Positions 23,801 through 36,100 of a stretch of 64,000 nt of DNA are shown here, piece by piece. Made by a program: the position numbers and the translations under genes. A model generated the notes under the pieces. The model had not been told where the DNA came from, searched no databases, and was given only the letters and a program-made list of their open reading frames with translations. Origin of the DNA: Pogostemon cablin (taxonomy: Eukaryota > Streptophyta > Magnoliopsida > Lamiales > Lamiaceae); NCBI GenBank assembly GCA_023678885.1, contig CM042983.1, positions 24,100,279 to 24,164,278 of the forward strand, written 5' to 3'. Numbering within the stretch: the first letter of the stretch is position 1; each line of letters opens with the position of its first letter.

Positions 23801-26800
23801 CGAAGGTTTTATGAAGAAACTATTGATTGCAACTTTAATTGGTTTGTGGAAGAGCTTGTCTCTGTGGTCCTCATTGAGGAATTTGTGTGTTGTTTTCTTC
23901 TTCCCTGTGTTCATGTTTATCAATAAGTTTCTTTCACCTTTGTCTCCTTGCCTTTTGTTCTAGTGTTGGTTGTTCCTGCCTTGTGTTTGGCTGGATTTTT
24001 GATATACTTTTCTGTGGCATTTATTTGTTTGTATTACTTTAACTTGGTAATCTTCTTGAGTTAAGTGCTTTTACTCTGTTTTCTTGCATTGCCGATGGAG
24101 TAATTTGTTGTCCATTGACTTTTTATTCCCTATCTGGACACCCATATTCGTGACATTTCTATAATCTTTGGAGTTTCCACTTCCTGGCATTACGGTTTTT
24201 TTCTCTAATGCAGAATGCTTCTAGCTTTCAGTGAGCAGGCAGCAGGTAAAAAGCTTCCAGGGAATGCATCTGACCAGGAAATGCTTGAAATTGTAATGAC
24301 CAGGTAAATTTAATTCCAATTATGTAAATGTTCTTAACTGTCTCTCTTATACTACATAGCAACATGCTGTAAACCAGTGCAACGACTATTTCTATGTAAC
24401 AGTCTAAAGGTAGGCGTTTATGATATTTGAAATGTGTGAGTCTGTGTGCATGTTTGACTATTTTCCTTTCTTCCTATAGCAAGAATAAATTTCTTTTATT
24501 TTTTTTTTGGCTTAAATTGCTATTAGTACATGTACATTTAGACTAGTTATACAGAGCTGCAGGATCAAATCTGTAGACAAGCAATGCTTCGTTGTTTGCC
24601 CTGTCGTGTTTTCTTCTGTTTCATTGATGAAAACAATTTTCACATGTCTAGTTGTTCGGTTGAGGATCTCATGTTCTTAATGTATTTCTGGATCAATGAC
24701 ATATTTCCTGGTCCACTTTATCATTCAACGAATAGCTCCTTCCAGGACTCATCTTCCCCATGAATTATATTTCAGTACTAATGGTGTTTATTATTTATTT
24801 TTTTAATTTTTTTAATTTTAATTTTAATTTTGTTTTTGTACTTGTTCTAAGCAAGTTCTTTGGGGTCCTCAATAGTTACACATTTGCATGAACTTTTTGT
24901 CTCGTCAAGCAGAGAATGTAGTTTTCTTAGGTTCAAAGGTTCATGAAGCATTTCAGTTCGGTCATACCCACACAGGAAGTCACAAGCATTTGTGAATTAA
25001 CATTTTGAAAAATATTTCTGATTATTGAATTAGTGTCGATCCATCTAATATTATATTTGGAATATTCAAGTGTATTCACTGCTTGCATTTGCGTCTATGT
25101 TTGAGAGCATGAATTGGGGAAGGAAGTTTAAGGGTCTTTTAATCTGTAGGTATGAGAAAGAGCTTATACATCCAATTCAGGGTCTTGTCGGCGGAGAGCT
25201 TGCTCGAACCCTTCTTATTCAGGTAACATGTTTGACTTCAGTGCATTTACTGTTTGTAGTCTTGCCACCTGATACAAAATTTTAATGTAACTTCTTCACT
25301 ACAGGTTCAGAAGCTAAAACTGGATATAGAAGAGTGAGTGTGTCCTATGATATGTTCTTATTCGAAGTCACTTATTTTCACTGGGTGATTGAAGTTTATA
25401 ATCAATCTTTGAAACAGAGCAATGCTTGAGCTTGATCAGATTCTGAGGGCTAATGAAATCAACTTTGCCATTCTTGCTGCTTTACCTGCCTTCTTTCTCT
25501 CCCTCATTCTAGCGATGCTGGTGAGAGCATGGTTTAAAAAGGTAAGTACTTTTTGGTCAAAACGAGGTTGGAACATTGCATGCTCCTTATTATTGGAGGT
25601 GGCAAAAAAGTATCTGATAATGATAGAAAGTGGGAGGTTTTTATTTTTTACTTTAAATAAAAATTAATAATATCTCTTCACTTCTTGCAATACTTGATAA
25701 TATAGAAAATGCTTTTCCGTGCTGATCATCTGAACTAGATACTCTCTTTTTACTTTTTGCAATATATGATAAAAAAGAAAATTGCTGATCTGCGTGTATC
25801 ATCTGCACTACAGCGGTGAACGATTTACTAGAAATCTTTATTCGGCGTTGAGGTGACAATGAGCTTCATGTTGAGCATGGGTTCATTTGTTGGTTAGAAA
25901 GAGTAAATTAGCCTTAATTATGTACCCCCAGTCCCAACTCAATTGGTACATTTCCTCATTTATTAGATTCATCACAGTTTTCACACCCCAAAATTAGAGT
26001 ATTATTCTTCTCAAATTATCCTTCAATAACTTCATTTTAAAAATATATCATCCCCATCCTGATACGTATAATATAATTTACATTTTACCATTCATTTGTT
26101 AAATATTTATTATTCAAAAAGACTACATTGTCCTCACAAATCATCGAAGTAAGTCAATAAATGACTTTTATTAAACGTGGAACAGTAAAAAGTGAGCGGA
26201 GTATAGGAAGAACTATATCTTGTCTCTTGCTGATTGTCAGTGTTGATAACGATATGGATGAAATGACTGAATTAATTATTATCTCATAATCAGGATACTA
26301 GGGCTGAAGGTAGAGGAAGAGTTGCTCGTATTCAAAGGAGGCTACTGCTCGTGGAAATTGAGAGAGCTATAATGCAGTCTCAACGCTGTCAAGATCAAGG
26401 ATTGGTTAGTACTTATTTGCCTGATTGCTTAACCAGATTGGAATGACTAGCAGAATGATTTATTCCAAAACCTTTTCAAAAATTGAATCTATACTTTGGT
26501 CAAAACATTCCTAAGTGATGCTTTTACATATTGTCTGGAGATATACTAGTTATTATTTCTTACGAGACTTCAATGTAGATTTTCTTTCAATGCAACTTTT
26601 ACCCTTTTTATGGAAAATTTGCAGGAACATGATGCTCAATGCATGTACGGTCTGGTGTTATGTTTTCTCGATTCCCTGTATAGTGCAGTGGAGAGACACG
26701 CGAAGGAAACAGGCGAATGGATATGGTCAGTTTCTTCTTCATTTGGAGTTAACCTTGATTTTTCCCTACTCTCCCTCCGAAGTTGTGACTGACTCACCAT

Positions 26801-26950
26801 TTTTAACAATGTGTGATGTCATTCATCAGTTTGAGACAGGACATCATTGATTTGGCAAAGCCAGGCGTGCCAAGTGAGAGTAAGCTCAACATCACATCTC
26901 GCATGGAACGGGTGTACGACTGCTTGATTCCCTCATCTAGACGTCGCTAA
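17819..26950 (+). CDS. DGS1: DGS1-like protein, NCA2 family, mitochondrial (14 exons, 603 aa)
   Basis: Coding exons: 17819-18066, 18460-18574, 18642-18845, 19916-20053, 20475-20636, 22138-22332, 22798-22898, 24214-24303, 25150-25222, 25305-25333, 25418-25541, 26294-26404, 26625-26725, 26830-26950. All junctions are GT-AG and phases add up to 1,812 nt ending in TAA. The product matches plant DGS1 over its length (EACRIYEALEDIIEHSL, RGPSAFINGTLQMLRDCL, HPIQGLVGGELARTLLIQ, LLLVEIERAIMQSQ), the plant relative of yeast NCA2. Two likely membrane helices lie at about residues 302-320 and 470-488. In Arabidopsis, DGS1 is a mitochondrial outer-membrane protein; a mutant allele suppresses dgd1 and it has been linked to mitochondrial lipid trafficking complexes. 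The start at 17,819 fits the family; the frame is open upstream to 17,645. The exon 13/14 join gives Cys before LRQDII and is the least certain. Introns 5 and 11 carry MITEs. Confidence 0.93.
21355..21638. mobile_element. Stowaway-like MITE in DGS1 intron 5
   Basis: About 284 bp flanked by TA. The ends CTCCTTCTGTCCTTAAA and GAGGGACCGAGGGAG are imperfect inverted repeats of the CTCCCTCCGTCCC class. It lies wholly within an intron and does not touch splice sites. Confidence 0.75.
25928..26203. mobile_element. Possible decayed MITE in DGS1 intron 11
   Basis: The left end (acccccagtcccaactc) and right end (aaaaagtgagcggag followed by TA) loosely fit the Stowaway-like pattern seen elsewhere here. 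The terminal repeats are weak, so this is tentative. Confidence 0.35.
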
Positions 26951-27298
26951 TTTTGGACGCCCAAGTCTTGTACCCAATTGGGTTATACTGTATGATGTAC
27001 AATGCCTTTAATCACTTCACATTTACTTTATTCACATCCTCAAATAAAGAAATAGCACAAAACCAACAATTCTGCAATACATTTTAATTTCAAAAAATTA
27101 TCACTCTTTTACAACTCTCATAATTTACTTTATAATTTGTTTATTATTATCTAAAAATACCCAATTACCCTAGAAACAATATATATTTTTTTTTTCCTAA
27201 AATTTCATATCTGAATTTCAATATGTGACATAGGAGTAATATTATTATTAAAAATGATTATTTGATTAGTGAAAATTATTATATTATATTATATTATA
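26951..27298. other. DGS1 3' UTR and flank
   Basis: A likely polyadenylation signal AATAAA lies at 27,043-27,048, about 95 bp after the stop codon. The rest is AT-rich with nothing recognisable. Confidence 0.5.
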
Positions 27299-27524
27299 CT
27301 CTCTTCGTCCCAGGTTAAGAGTTTCATTTGTTTTTGGGCACGTGGATTAAGGAGTATTATTATTTAATGCGTAATGGGTAGTTGTATTAGTGGGTGTGGG
27401 GCCCCATGATTTAATTGTATTAGTGGGTGTGAGTTGGTCCCATGTGTCCAAAAAAGAAAATGAGATTCTTTGGGTGGGACGAACAAAATGGTAAAATGGT
27501 CCACTTAACCTGGGACGGAGGGAG
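27299..27524. mobile_element. Stowaway-like MITE
   Basis: 226 bp between TA dinucleotides, with the left end CTCTTCGTCCCAGGTTAAG and right end CTTAACCTGGGACGGAGGGAG as near-perfect inverted repeats of about 20 bp. Confidence 0.88.
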
Positions 27525-27547
27525 TATTATATAAATAAAAGATAATA

Positions 27548-27803
27548 CTCCCTCCGTCCCGGGTATTTTTACCCGTTTGTACGGGCACGGAGATTAAGAC
27601 GTTTTATCTCCGTCCGCTTCTAAGGTATTTATTTTACTATTTTTAGCGTCCACTTCAAATGTATCAATTTTCTCTATTTAATAAAAAGTACAGAATATGG
27701 CCTACCACTTCCCTTTAATACAACTATTCACTTTACATATAATAATAATACTCCTTAATCCACGTACAAAAAACAAATTGATACCTTAGAACCGGACGGG
27801 GAG
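27548..27803. mobile_element. Stowaway-like MITE
   Basis: 256 bp between TA dinucleotides, left end CTCCCTCCGTCCCGGGTA, right end ACCGGACGGGGAG. It also has the internal phrase gcacggagattaag shared with copies at 28,323 and 35,176. Confidence 0.82.
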
Positions 27804-28038
27804 TATTATTTTAAAAAATGTTAAAATAATTTATTTTAAAATATTTTAAAATAAATATTGCTAATTAATTAATTAATTGACAACAAACAGTCATTGTAAT
27901 AATTAATTAATACTGATAGCAATCAAACATGATATTTTTTCTTCCTAATTCTTTTTTAATTTAACTTAAAATATAGTGTACTTAATTGGATCAATGCATA
28001 ATCCATGTTGTGAAATAAGATTCATGAAATAGTCTCAA

Positions 28039-28040
<2 letters not shown>

Positions 28041-28076
<36 letters not shown>
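28041..28076. repeat. (TA)n microsatellite
   Basis: About 18 uninterrupted TA units. Confidence 0.95.
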
Positions 28077-28080
<4 letters not shown>

Positions 28081-28322
28081 TTGGTCTCAAGGTATACACT
28101 TTGATTTTGGTCCGCTCCAAAGTAAAGTATATATTTTCCATTTTGATAAATGAAACCCACACAATACAATTATTATATTCACATGGGCCCACACACTACA
28201 CTAATATAACTACCCACTACACATTGAAATATTATTTCTCTCACTTCACAGTATATTAAAATATTATACTCCTTAATCTGCACATTAACATATTTTATTC
28301 AAATTAAAGAGTATAAATTTTA

Positions 28323-28584
28323 CTCCCTCCGTCCCACAAAAGTTTGCATGCCTCTTCCGGCACGGAGATTAAGAAAAGTGATAACTTTTAGGGGTATTAT
28401 AATATTTTTTTATAATAAATAAATGATAAAGTATGTTAGGTGTGTTAGATAAGGGTGATTTTGTGTAAATAAAGTGTTTGGGAAAGGGTGATTGTATTTG
28501 ACTTTTTGCTTCTTTAAAAATATGCAAACTTTTGTGGGATAACCTAAAATGGAAAGTGTGTCATCTGAAATGGGACGGAGGGAG
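28323..28584. mobile_element. Stowaway-like MITE
   Basis: 262 bp between TA dinucleotides, with ends CTCCCTCCGTCCCACA and AATGGGACGGAGGGAG. It contains ggcacggagattaagaaaag and taaagtatgttaggtgtg, phrases shared with the MITE in the transporter intron (35,176-35,439), so the two are the same subfamily. Confidence 0.9.
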
Positions 28585-28759
28585 TAATTATTAATAATAT
28601 TATTTTTATCATTGAGAGCAACCATGGAGGGTATTAATATTTCACTAATTTTTTATTTTTATTTATTTTTTCTTGAGATTTAAGAATATAAATTTTATAG
28701 AACAATCTTGTGTGAGACTGTCTTACAATGAGACTATTTTACGTTTTTATAATTAGTTA

Positions 28760-29038
28760 TTCCATCTATCCCACTAAACCTTTCACACTTTCATAATTTA
28801 TTTGACTCATAAAACCCTTCACATTCAAGGAAAACATCATTTTATCCAACAATCTTAAAAGTTATTTAAATTTCAAAGTAGTCACTCCTTTTTCACACAC
28901 ATCATTATTTTATACTTTTATTTTATCTATAAATATTACAATACATTCTAAAGCCAACAAAGTTGGTAAGAAAGAACAAGTTCTTAAACAATACAGTATG
29001 AAACAGTAAATGTGAAGTATTTTGTGGGACGGAGGGAG
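28760..29038. mobile_element. Stowaway-like MITE
   Basis: Left end TTCCATCTATCCCACTAAAC, right end TTTTGTGGGACGGAGGGAG followed by TA. The left terminal repeat is more decayed than the right. Confidence 0.75.
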
Positions 29039-29102
29039 TAAGTATCACTTTTTATTAAAAGTATTATCACTTTTCCTTTAAAACATTATTAATTTTCATT
29101 TA

Positions 29103-29328
29103 CTCCTTCCGTCTCCTTCGAAAGGGAGGTCTTTTTTCCATTTGGACGTCCCACCCAAAGTCCCCTTTCTTTTTCTTACACACATGAGACCCACATACAC
29201 CCACTAATACAATTAAAATATGAGGTTCACACTCTCACTAATACAACTACCGACTAAATATTAAATAATAATACTCCTTAACCCACGCGCAAAAAACAAA
29301 AGACCTTCTTGCTATGGGATGGAGGGAG
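29103..29328. mobile_element. Stowaway-like MITE
   Basis: 226 bp between TA dinucleotides, ends CTCCTTCCGTCTCC and TATGGGATGGAGGGAG. Confidence 0.82.
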
Positions 29329-29446
29329 TATGCTATAATTTGTTCATAAACTAATTCACAACACCATTATCACTTTTCATCCCGTGAAATGGTCTCACAC
29401 AAGTCATTACTCAATTTTAATACTAAAGTGTATTACATTAAATTTA

Positions 29447-29714
29447 CTCCCTCCGTCCTCTTGATACATATTTATTTTGCAATTTTGATCCGTCCCAATA
29501 CAAATTATCAATTTTCTTTTTTGGTTGATGTGACCCACAAAATAATATTATTATACTCAACTTACTACACATGGGGCTCACACTCAACATTAATACGACT
29601 ACCCATTATACATTAAAATATTATATCCCTCAATTAACTACACAATAAATTATTATTATACTCTTTAATCCACGTAAAAAAAATAAATGAATACTTATGA
29701 AGGAGCATCGGGAG
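29447..29714. mobile_element. Stowaway-like MITE
   Basis: 268 bp between TA dinucleotides, left end CTCCCTCCGTCCTCTTGATA, right end GAAGGAGCATCGGGAG. It lies directly against the foldback element that follows. Confidence 0.78.
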
Positions 29715-29723
29715 TAAAAAAAT

Positions 29724-29972
29724 GGGTTAATTGCAAAAAAAATCATGAACTTTACACCTATTGCAAATTAATCTTCACTTTTGAGAAATTGCAAAAAAAA
29801 TCACCATTTTTAAGTATTGTTGCAAAAAAAAAACCTAATTTGTAACTAAAAATAGGATTTTTTGGGTGCGTTTTGCAATAATAATACTTAAAGGTGGTGG
29901 TTTCTTTTGCAATTTCTCAAAAGTGGAGATTAATTTGTAATAGAAGTAAAGTTCGTGATTTTTTTTGCAATA
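29724..29972. mobile_element. Foldback MITE
   Basis: Two arms of about 100 bp (about 29,731-29,835 and 29,872-29,972) are near-perfect inverted repeats built on attgcaaaaaaaatca and acttttgagaaattgc, with a short loop around 29,840-29,870. There is no coding capacity. The transcript of such an element would fold into a long hairpin. Confidence 0.8.
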
Positions 29973-31320
29973 CTATACATTTTATAAAATCTTATACATT
30001 TTGGTATAAGATTTAATACATTTATTAGAAATTACATACTATACATTAAGTGATACTAAAACATTAGTAATTGAAAACATTAAGATTTGCTGAGATTGCT
30101 GAGATTGTAAGTTTATGTTTTAAATAGATACTGTATTTATTATACCAAATAAATGTATTACTTTTTGTTCTTAATTGTTGTATTTCAATTAAAAAGAATG
30201 GAAGAAGAAGCTACTAAAAATATACATGATTGATATCAGTTGACTTTTAGAATGACAATATTAATGTATATATGATTTTATTTAAAATTGTATTACTTTT
30301 CTTACAGTAGTGTATAAAACAAAAAATATTTAAAAGAAAAAAAAGCGTAATACATTTAAATAAACGTGTACACTATTGGATTACAAAAAGTACAATTTCT
30401 GATTACGAAGATTTGAAGCAATCTGATATGAAAATCTAAAGCATGTGTTGCGAGAGGTCCCGATGATGCAGATCTGAAAGCTAAGTACCGTGAGGAATCC
30501 AATGATGCAGATCTAAAGAATATGAGAAGAAGCCAAAACGCTTTAAGTGTCGCGGGAGTTCCAATGATTCGGATATGAAGCGATAGATTGATATGTGCCA
30601 TGAAAGGTGGAAGTAATGAGGAGATCTGCCATGTGTAAGGTTGGAAGCCAAATCGGAGCAACATTACTGGTGTAAGTGAGAAAGGCGTTAGAGGCGACCG
30701 AAAGAGGCGGATTGTTATCCGCGGCGGCAAATGCGGATAGTGAAGAAGGAATGCGCTCACAATGAATTGAGAACAGCGGTGAAAGACGCATAAGCGGAGA
30801 TGGAGGATGAACACTCACAATGGAGACCGACGAAGATGGCTAGATATGAAGGAGGACGTTGAAGGGGAGACGGGAGCGGTAGAGCTGGAGGAGAATTCAG
30901 GCGGATATTCTTCTTCATGATTTTGGGCGTGAGAAGAGAGAGACGCGGATAGTGAAGAACGGATTGAGAACAGCGGTGAAAGACGCGTAGGTGGATATGG
31001 AGGATGAACACTCACAATGGAGACCGACGAAGATGGCGAAATAGGAAGGTGAACGTCGAAGGGAAGACGGGAGCGGTAGAGCTGGAGGAGAAATCAGGCG
31101 GATATTCTTCTTCCTGATTTTGGGCTTGAGAAGAGAGAGAACGAAGAGGCGTGATATTCTTCTTTCTGATTTTGGGCGTGAGAAGAGAGAATGAAGAGGG
31201 AAAGAAATGGAGAAATGATGGGTTCTTTTCCCTTTAATGTGTGACCCGTTTTCAAATATGGGCTGGGTACATTAATGTACACTTGTGTACAATAAATCAA
31301 CTCTTTTTTTCATAGTCAAA
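29973..31320. repeat. Non-genic repeat region with 197-bp tandem repeat
   Basis: From 29,973 to 30,360 it is AT-rich with nothing recognisable. From 30,360 to 31,300 it is purine-rich on the plus strand; a unit of about 197 bp (marked by gaacagcggtgaaagacgc at 30,771 and 30,968, and gatattcttctt at 30,904 and 31,101) is present twice, with a third partial copy of its end at 31,153. Minus-strand ORFs here follow the repeat and resemble no known protein. Confidence 0.7.
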
Positions 31321-31636
31321 TCGATTCATCATAATATTTGATTGTTTTCATAATCTAATCATACTACTTTTAAAAATACACTCTCCAACTACTGCACACA
31401 AATATTGATAAGCATACCCCTCCTCCATTATTAGTTTTTTAAAATCCACCATTATTAATTTTTTAAAATCCACTCAAATGTATACATTTCTCTTTTTAAG
31501 AAATAAAGATCCCATACCCAAAAAAACTAATACAAAAATTTTTTTAGACAGTACACCATATATCATCTCTTACATCAAAGCCAAAGGATGAAAAAGTTAA
31601 AATACACCTAAAAATCTACCTAGTATATATTAAATA

Positions 31637-31860
31637 ATCTCTCCATCCCGAATATTTTTGCACATGTATAGGGGTGTCAATTTTACCCGCAGGTTCGGGT
31701 ACCCGACGGGTAATACCCGATCGGGTAAGGGTAGGGTAGAGTATAATCGGGTATCGGTTAAGGTATTACCCTTATCCGTTTAAAATGTTAAGGGTAGGGG
31801 TAGGGTATGGTTTTTATAAAATATCCGTCTACCCTACCCGATTACCCTACCCGTTTACCC

Positions 31861-31896
<36 letters not shown>

Positions 31897-32773
31897 TTAT
31901 TTCTTTATACTTATTATTATTATAATGATAGTTATTAAAATATGTCCTTTAATATTTATATATGTATTTTTTTTAGGATGAATCTGTTGACAATTAAATT
32001 TGAGATTATGAAACTATGAAGATCTTTGTTACATTTGAAGTTATCAAATCTGTGTAAACTTGAAGCCATGCAACAGTTGAAGATGATTTTATAAACATTG
32101 TTTGATTAGTTTGATTAGTTTTTATCGTGCTACTTGGGTTTTTTTAATGCTATTAGTATAACTTGAAGCCTTATTATGTATTTTGATTCATGATTCTTGT
32201 GTGGTTAAGAGTGATGATTTATTTATATGTTGGACATTTGTATTTATTTGAGGCGAATAAGATAAAGAGAAGTATCAGCATCATAGGGATAAATGAGAAT
32301 AGTAAGATAATTAGGGTGGTCATTTTAAAATAAGTGGATATCCGTTTACCCGGTGGATATCCATTTATCCGATGGATAATACCCGTACCCTACCCGATGA
32401 TACATTTGAGGGTAATAGGGTAGGGTATGGATGAAGGAAATAGATATAGGGTAGGGTATGGATTTGGCATACCCGTACCATACCCTACCCGTTTACACCC
32501 CTACCCATGTATGAAAAAGTTACCTTTTAAATGTATAATGTGGGTATTTTTGCACATGTATGAAAAAGTTACTTTTTAAATGTATAATGTAAGAACAAGT
32601 GTAGATAAGATGGGTAATTTAAAGAGAATAAATAAATAAAATTATTGAGATTGATTAATAAAAGGTAAAACGTAGGTTATTGTCTATTGTATCTTTACAA
32701 TTAATAGAACGTGTAAAAATAATTGTGACGATTCAAAATCGAAAGTGTGCAAGAATATTAGGAACAGAAGGAG
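31637..32773. mobile_element. Stowaway-like MITE split by a hAT-like element
   Basis: The left end CTCTCCATCCCGAATATTT and the right end (inverted: CTCCTTCTGTTCCTAATATT) match as terminal repeats of one MITE flanked by TA. The MITE is interrupted between 31,669 and 32,503. A segment of about 55 bp around gcacatgtatgaaaaagtta is duplicated right after the insertion (32,505-32,590). Confidence 0.68.
31669..32503. mobile_element. hAT-like non-autonomous DNA transposon
   Basis: 835 bp with terminal inverted repeats TAGGGGTGTCAA and (inverted) TAGGGGTGTAAA. Both subterminal regions are crowded with TACCC/GGGTA pentamers in both orientations (31,690-31,860 and 32,335-32,495), while the centre is plain AT-rich with a (TA)n run near 31,864. 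Flanks share CATGTAT, roughly the expected hAT target duplication but imperfect. No transposase is encoded. Confidence 0.72.
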
Positions 32774-33187
32774 TATTATATTCCTTAATTTACGTGAAAA
32801 AAACAAATGCATAACTAGTTAAAGTGCGGAAGGATTTTTAGAGCTCATGTGGTTCACAAAAACCATGGAACTTCACACCAAATAAAGAGTAGAGAATAGA
32901 GACTTGACGAGCCAACAAATGAACAATTTCGTTAGTTTGATGTAAAACTAAACTTAGGCATATACAAGAAAACTTCTACAAACACAAGAAAAAAAAAATT
33001 ATATTTCATAGATCTTATGCATTAAATTCACATTATCCTAATTGGGAAGCATGACATCGTGGCAACTCATAAAAGAGTAACAGGATGCTACCCTGCACTA
33101 TCATTTACCACGTGAACTTCAGTAAGATCAAAGTGTCTGTCTTCTCTTGTAGTAACTGAATCCAGGAGTTACTGAATAATATTAGTA

Positions 33188-36100
33188 CTAACCTTGAGCC
33201 AGGAGAGCAATCTCTATTTCTTGAAGCGACTTTCCCTTGGTTTCCAGCACGTTGCGCTTTACAAAGACCACTGCCAACATGCAAAATGTACCGAACATCG
33301 AGTACAATAACTGAGGTCCCATCGCATCAAGCAAACGCAGGAACAACAAGCCAACAAGAAAATTTAGCACCTGAGAAGCAAAAAAGCAGAAAATAGGTAA
33401 CCTAATATACTGCAATGACTTGGTAGTGTCCTCATAAAACTGACTAGAGAATAAGCTTTATTTATTTGCTATTGCAGAAATGCTTCTATCATTCCAATGT
33501 GTCGGTTAGAAGAGGCCAATTACCCAATGCACAGACATAGAAAATGCCATAGCTTTAGCTCTAATTTGGTTGGGAAATATTTCGGGCAGTAAAAGACCAG
33601 GAACGGGACCAGCGCCAACAGCAAACATTAAAACAAACCTGCAAATTTCAAACTCATCACTAAAATTTTGCAATTTACATCTGATGGAGGTAAAAAGGGA
33701 CATAAGAGGATTTTACAGATGACCATATTCTATCTAGTTTTAATGATATAAATGATAAATTCAAACCTTGAGTCATATAATACTTATAAATGGGGTAAAT
33801 ATTAATGATAAATTCAAATTGCGATGTCTGCCCAAGCTAGATATCCTAAACAATTACCAAGGGAGATTGATTATCCTTATAACTCTACAAGAAATCTACA
33901 AAAAAAAAAAATTAACGAACCCTAGCATGGAAGGCCCATGTGCTTTAACAAAACAGACCTAGCCAATAAATAACATATAATTTACCCTGTGTAAGGCCCG
34001 TGGGTCTTAACAGAAAGACATAATTCAAGGAAAAATCTGACACAGCAGAAACACGAATATTAAATAATAAAAATAACAAAATAACTACACAAGTAGACTT
34101 GGATTGCTAGCATCACAGTTTACTACAGCAAATTATTTAACAACTTCCAATTATTTGCTGTAATTGGTTGAGTTGTCAGCAAACTTTACTAGGCTAGCGA
34201 TTAATGAACATTTAAACAATTCATCATTCTTTTCAGGGAAGGTTGGGGTTCATGTTACAAATTTGCATGCAATGCTTTATGTTCTATCTATTTATCATGA
34301 CAGTTCCAAAACCGAACTTTGACTGTGCTAAAGAACCACCTCATATAAAATCTATAACTGTTATAGAGGACTTATTTCTACATAAATCTGTTCATATTCA
34401 ACACAACACAACTTAGGAACACTTAATGGCTCACCAATCACCATCATATAGGTAGAAATGATATTGCATGGGATATTTCACTTGGTCTGGTCTTTGCTAC
34501 CATTTTAGATAACCATCCCAACTAAGAGCTTCAGCTGCGAGCAGTTGATTATAGATTAATCTTCATATCTTCAAAATTAAATTGAGAGATGATTTGACAT
34601 TCACTCTCGCTTTGAACTATTTCCTAAGTAACTTGGATTTCAAAATAACAGTAATTTGAGTGGATATAAATTCCTTAAATCTCAAATTCCTCCATCCCCA
34701 CCTTAAAGAACTTTACCACTTGCGAATTCCAGATAAGCCAAATGCCAAGCTAAACAGTAGGATTCCAAAATCAAATACTTACAGCATCATTCCACCAACA
34801 GATAGATACAAATCAATTGTATCTGATCCAGATGAGGCTGCAGAGAGAACTTGAAGAACTGTTGATATTGCCTGATAGTAGAAAAGTAAAAACAATATGC
34901 ATGTCAAGTTCTGCTTTTTTCTCTTCAAACGTATTAAGTTTGTATACATGCAGTGGTGCAATGCTGAGGAAAGCCACTTCAAACATGAAAAAACTGGCGT
35001 AAATTGCAATGAAAAGATGATATCAAGTAGCTGTGTTAGTCAATCATGCACGTGGGACAGAGACAAGAGAGAGAGTGAAAACATAGAGAGAACGAGTACA
35101 GAAAAGAATTAACTATAGACAAACAATGCATAAAAATCAGCGCAGCTACCGACCATCCATCCTCTATACTATGTACTCCTTCCGTGCCAAAAAAGTTTTC
35201 ACCTTTGACTGGACACGGAGATTAAGAAAAGTGTAACTTTTGGGGGTATTATGGTATTTTCTTGGTAATAAATAAATAATAAAGTATGTTAAGGTGCATT
35301 AGGTATGGGTGATTTTTTTTGTAAATAAAATGTATGGGAGAGGGTTGTTGTTTTGACTTTTTTAGTTTTTATAGGAGGTGAAAACTTTTAAGGGACAGAC
35401 CAAAATGGAAAGGGTGAAAACTTTTCGGAGCAGAGGGAGTAATATTTTATGTTCTTATTTCCTACAAACTTTCAATGTCATCCTTAAACACATAAGTTCT
35501 CAGATTCAAAATTTCAATCAAGAACTATGTATCATCTCACCATGCCAAAGAAGCTCCACAGGAGGAGGGCCTTCCTTCCTAATTTATCCATCAATGCCAA
35601 CGCAATAATAGAACCTGTATAAAGTTACATGTTGTCATACAATAACAAGGAATATATACTGAAAAGCACATCAAGAATACTGAGCAAAATATTCACCTAT
35701 TAAATTGGCAATCCCCACAGACACATTTGCAAGGTTTGAAGAAACTCCAGCACGTCTAAATACAGTTGAAGAGAAATAAAATACAGCATTTATTCCAGAA
35801 AGCTGTTGTAAAGCAAATAGGGTTGATCCAATAAAAACAACTGCAAAAGAACCGAGTGAATAACACAGCTTTTTGGGGAAAAGTGAATGTATGGGAAAGA
35901 GGCAGCATAAATAGAGACCACGCTTCACCTCAAGATCTATATACCACACAGAACTTTGGATATATTTAATAGAAAGAACCTTGTCAATATACCTCTTGAA
36001 TGCCGGCCAAAGAGCATTTCAACAAGCTTTATATTATCACCTTCGTCTCCTCCATCAATTTTTGATAGCTCCACCATTGCAGCATTGGCATGAGGACATC

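Larger units (their letters stand above)
28707..29403. mobile_element. TIR element bounded by CTTGTGTGAGAC / GTCTCACACAAG, holding two MITEs
   Basis: A perfect 12-bp inverted repeat bounds 697 bp. The segment is mostly filled by two Stowaway-like MITEs (28,760-29,038 and 29,103-29,328), so the host element itself is short, about 190 bp. The left arm (GAGAC...GAGACTATTTTACG) matches segments at 41,417-41,470, 43,523-43,574 and 43,868-43,920. No convincing target-site duplication was found; the superfamily is unknown. Confidence 0.5.

Noticed and set aside
23628..23963. 111-codon ORF on the plus strand
   Set aside because: It lies in DGS1 intron 7, has only hydrophobic low-complexity content and no splice link.
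30356..31300. Several overlapping minus-strand ORFs
   Set aside because: They follow the 197-bp tandem repeat and purine-rich composition, and match no protein family.
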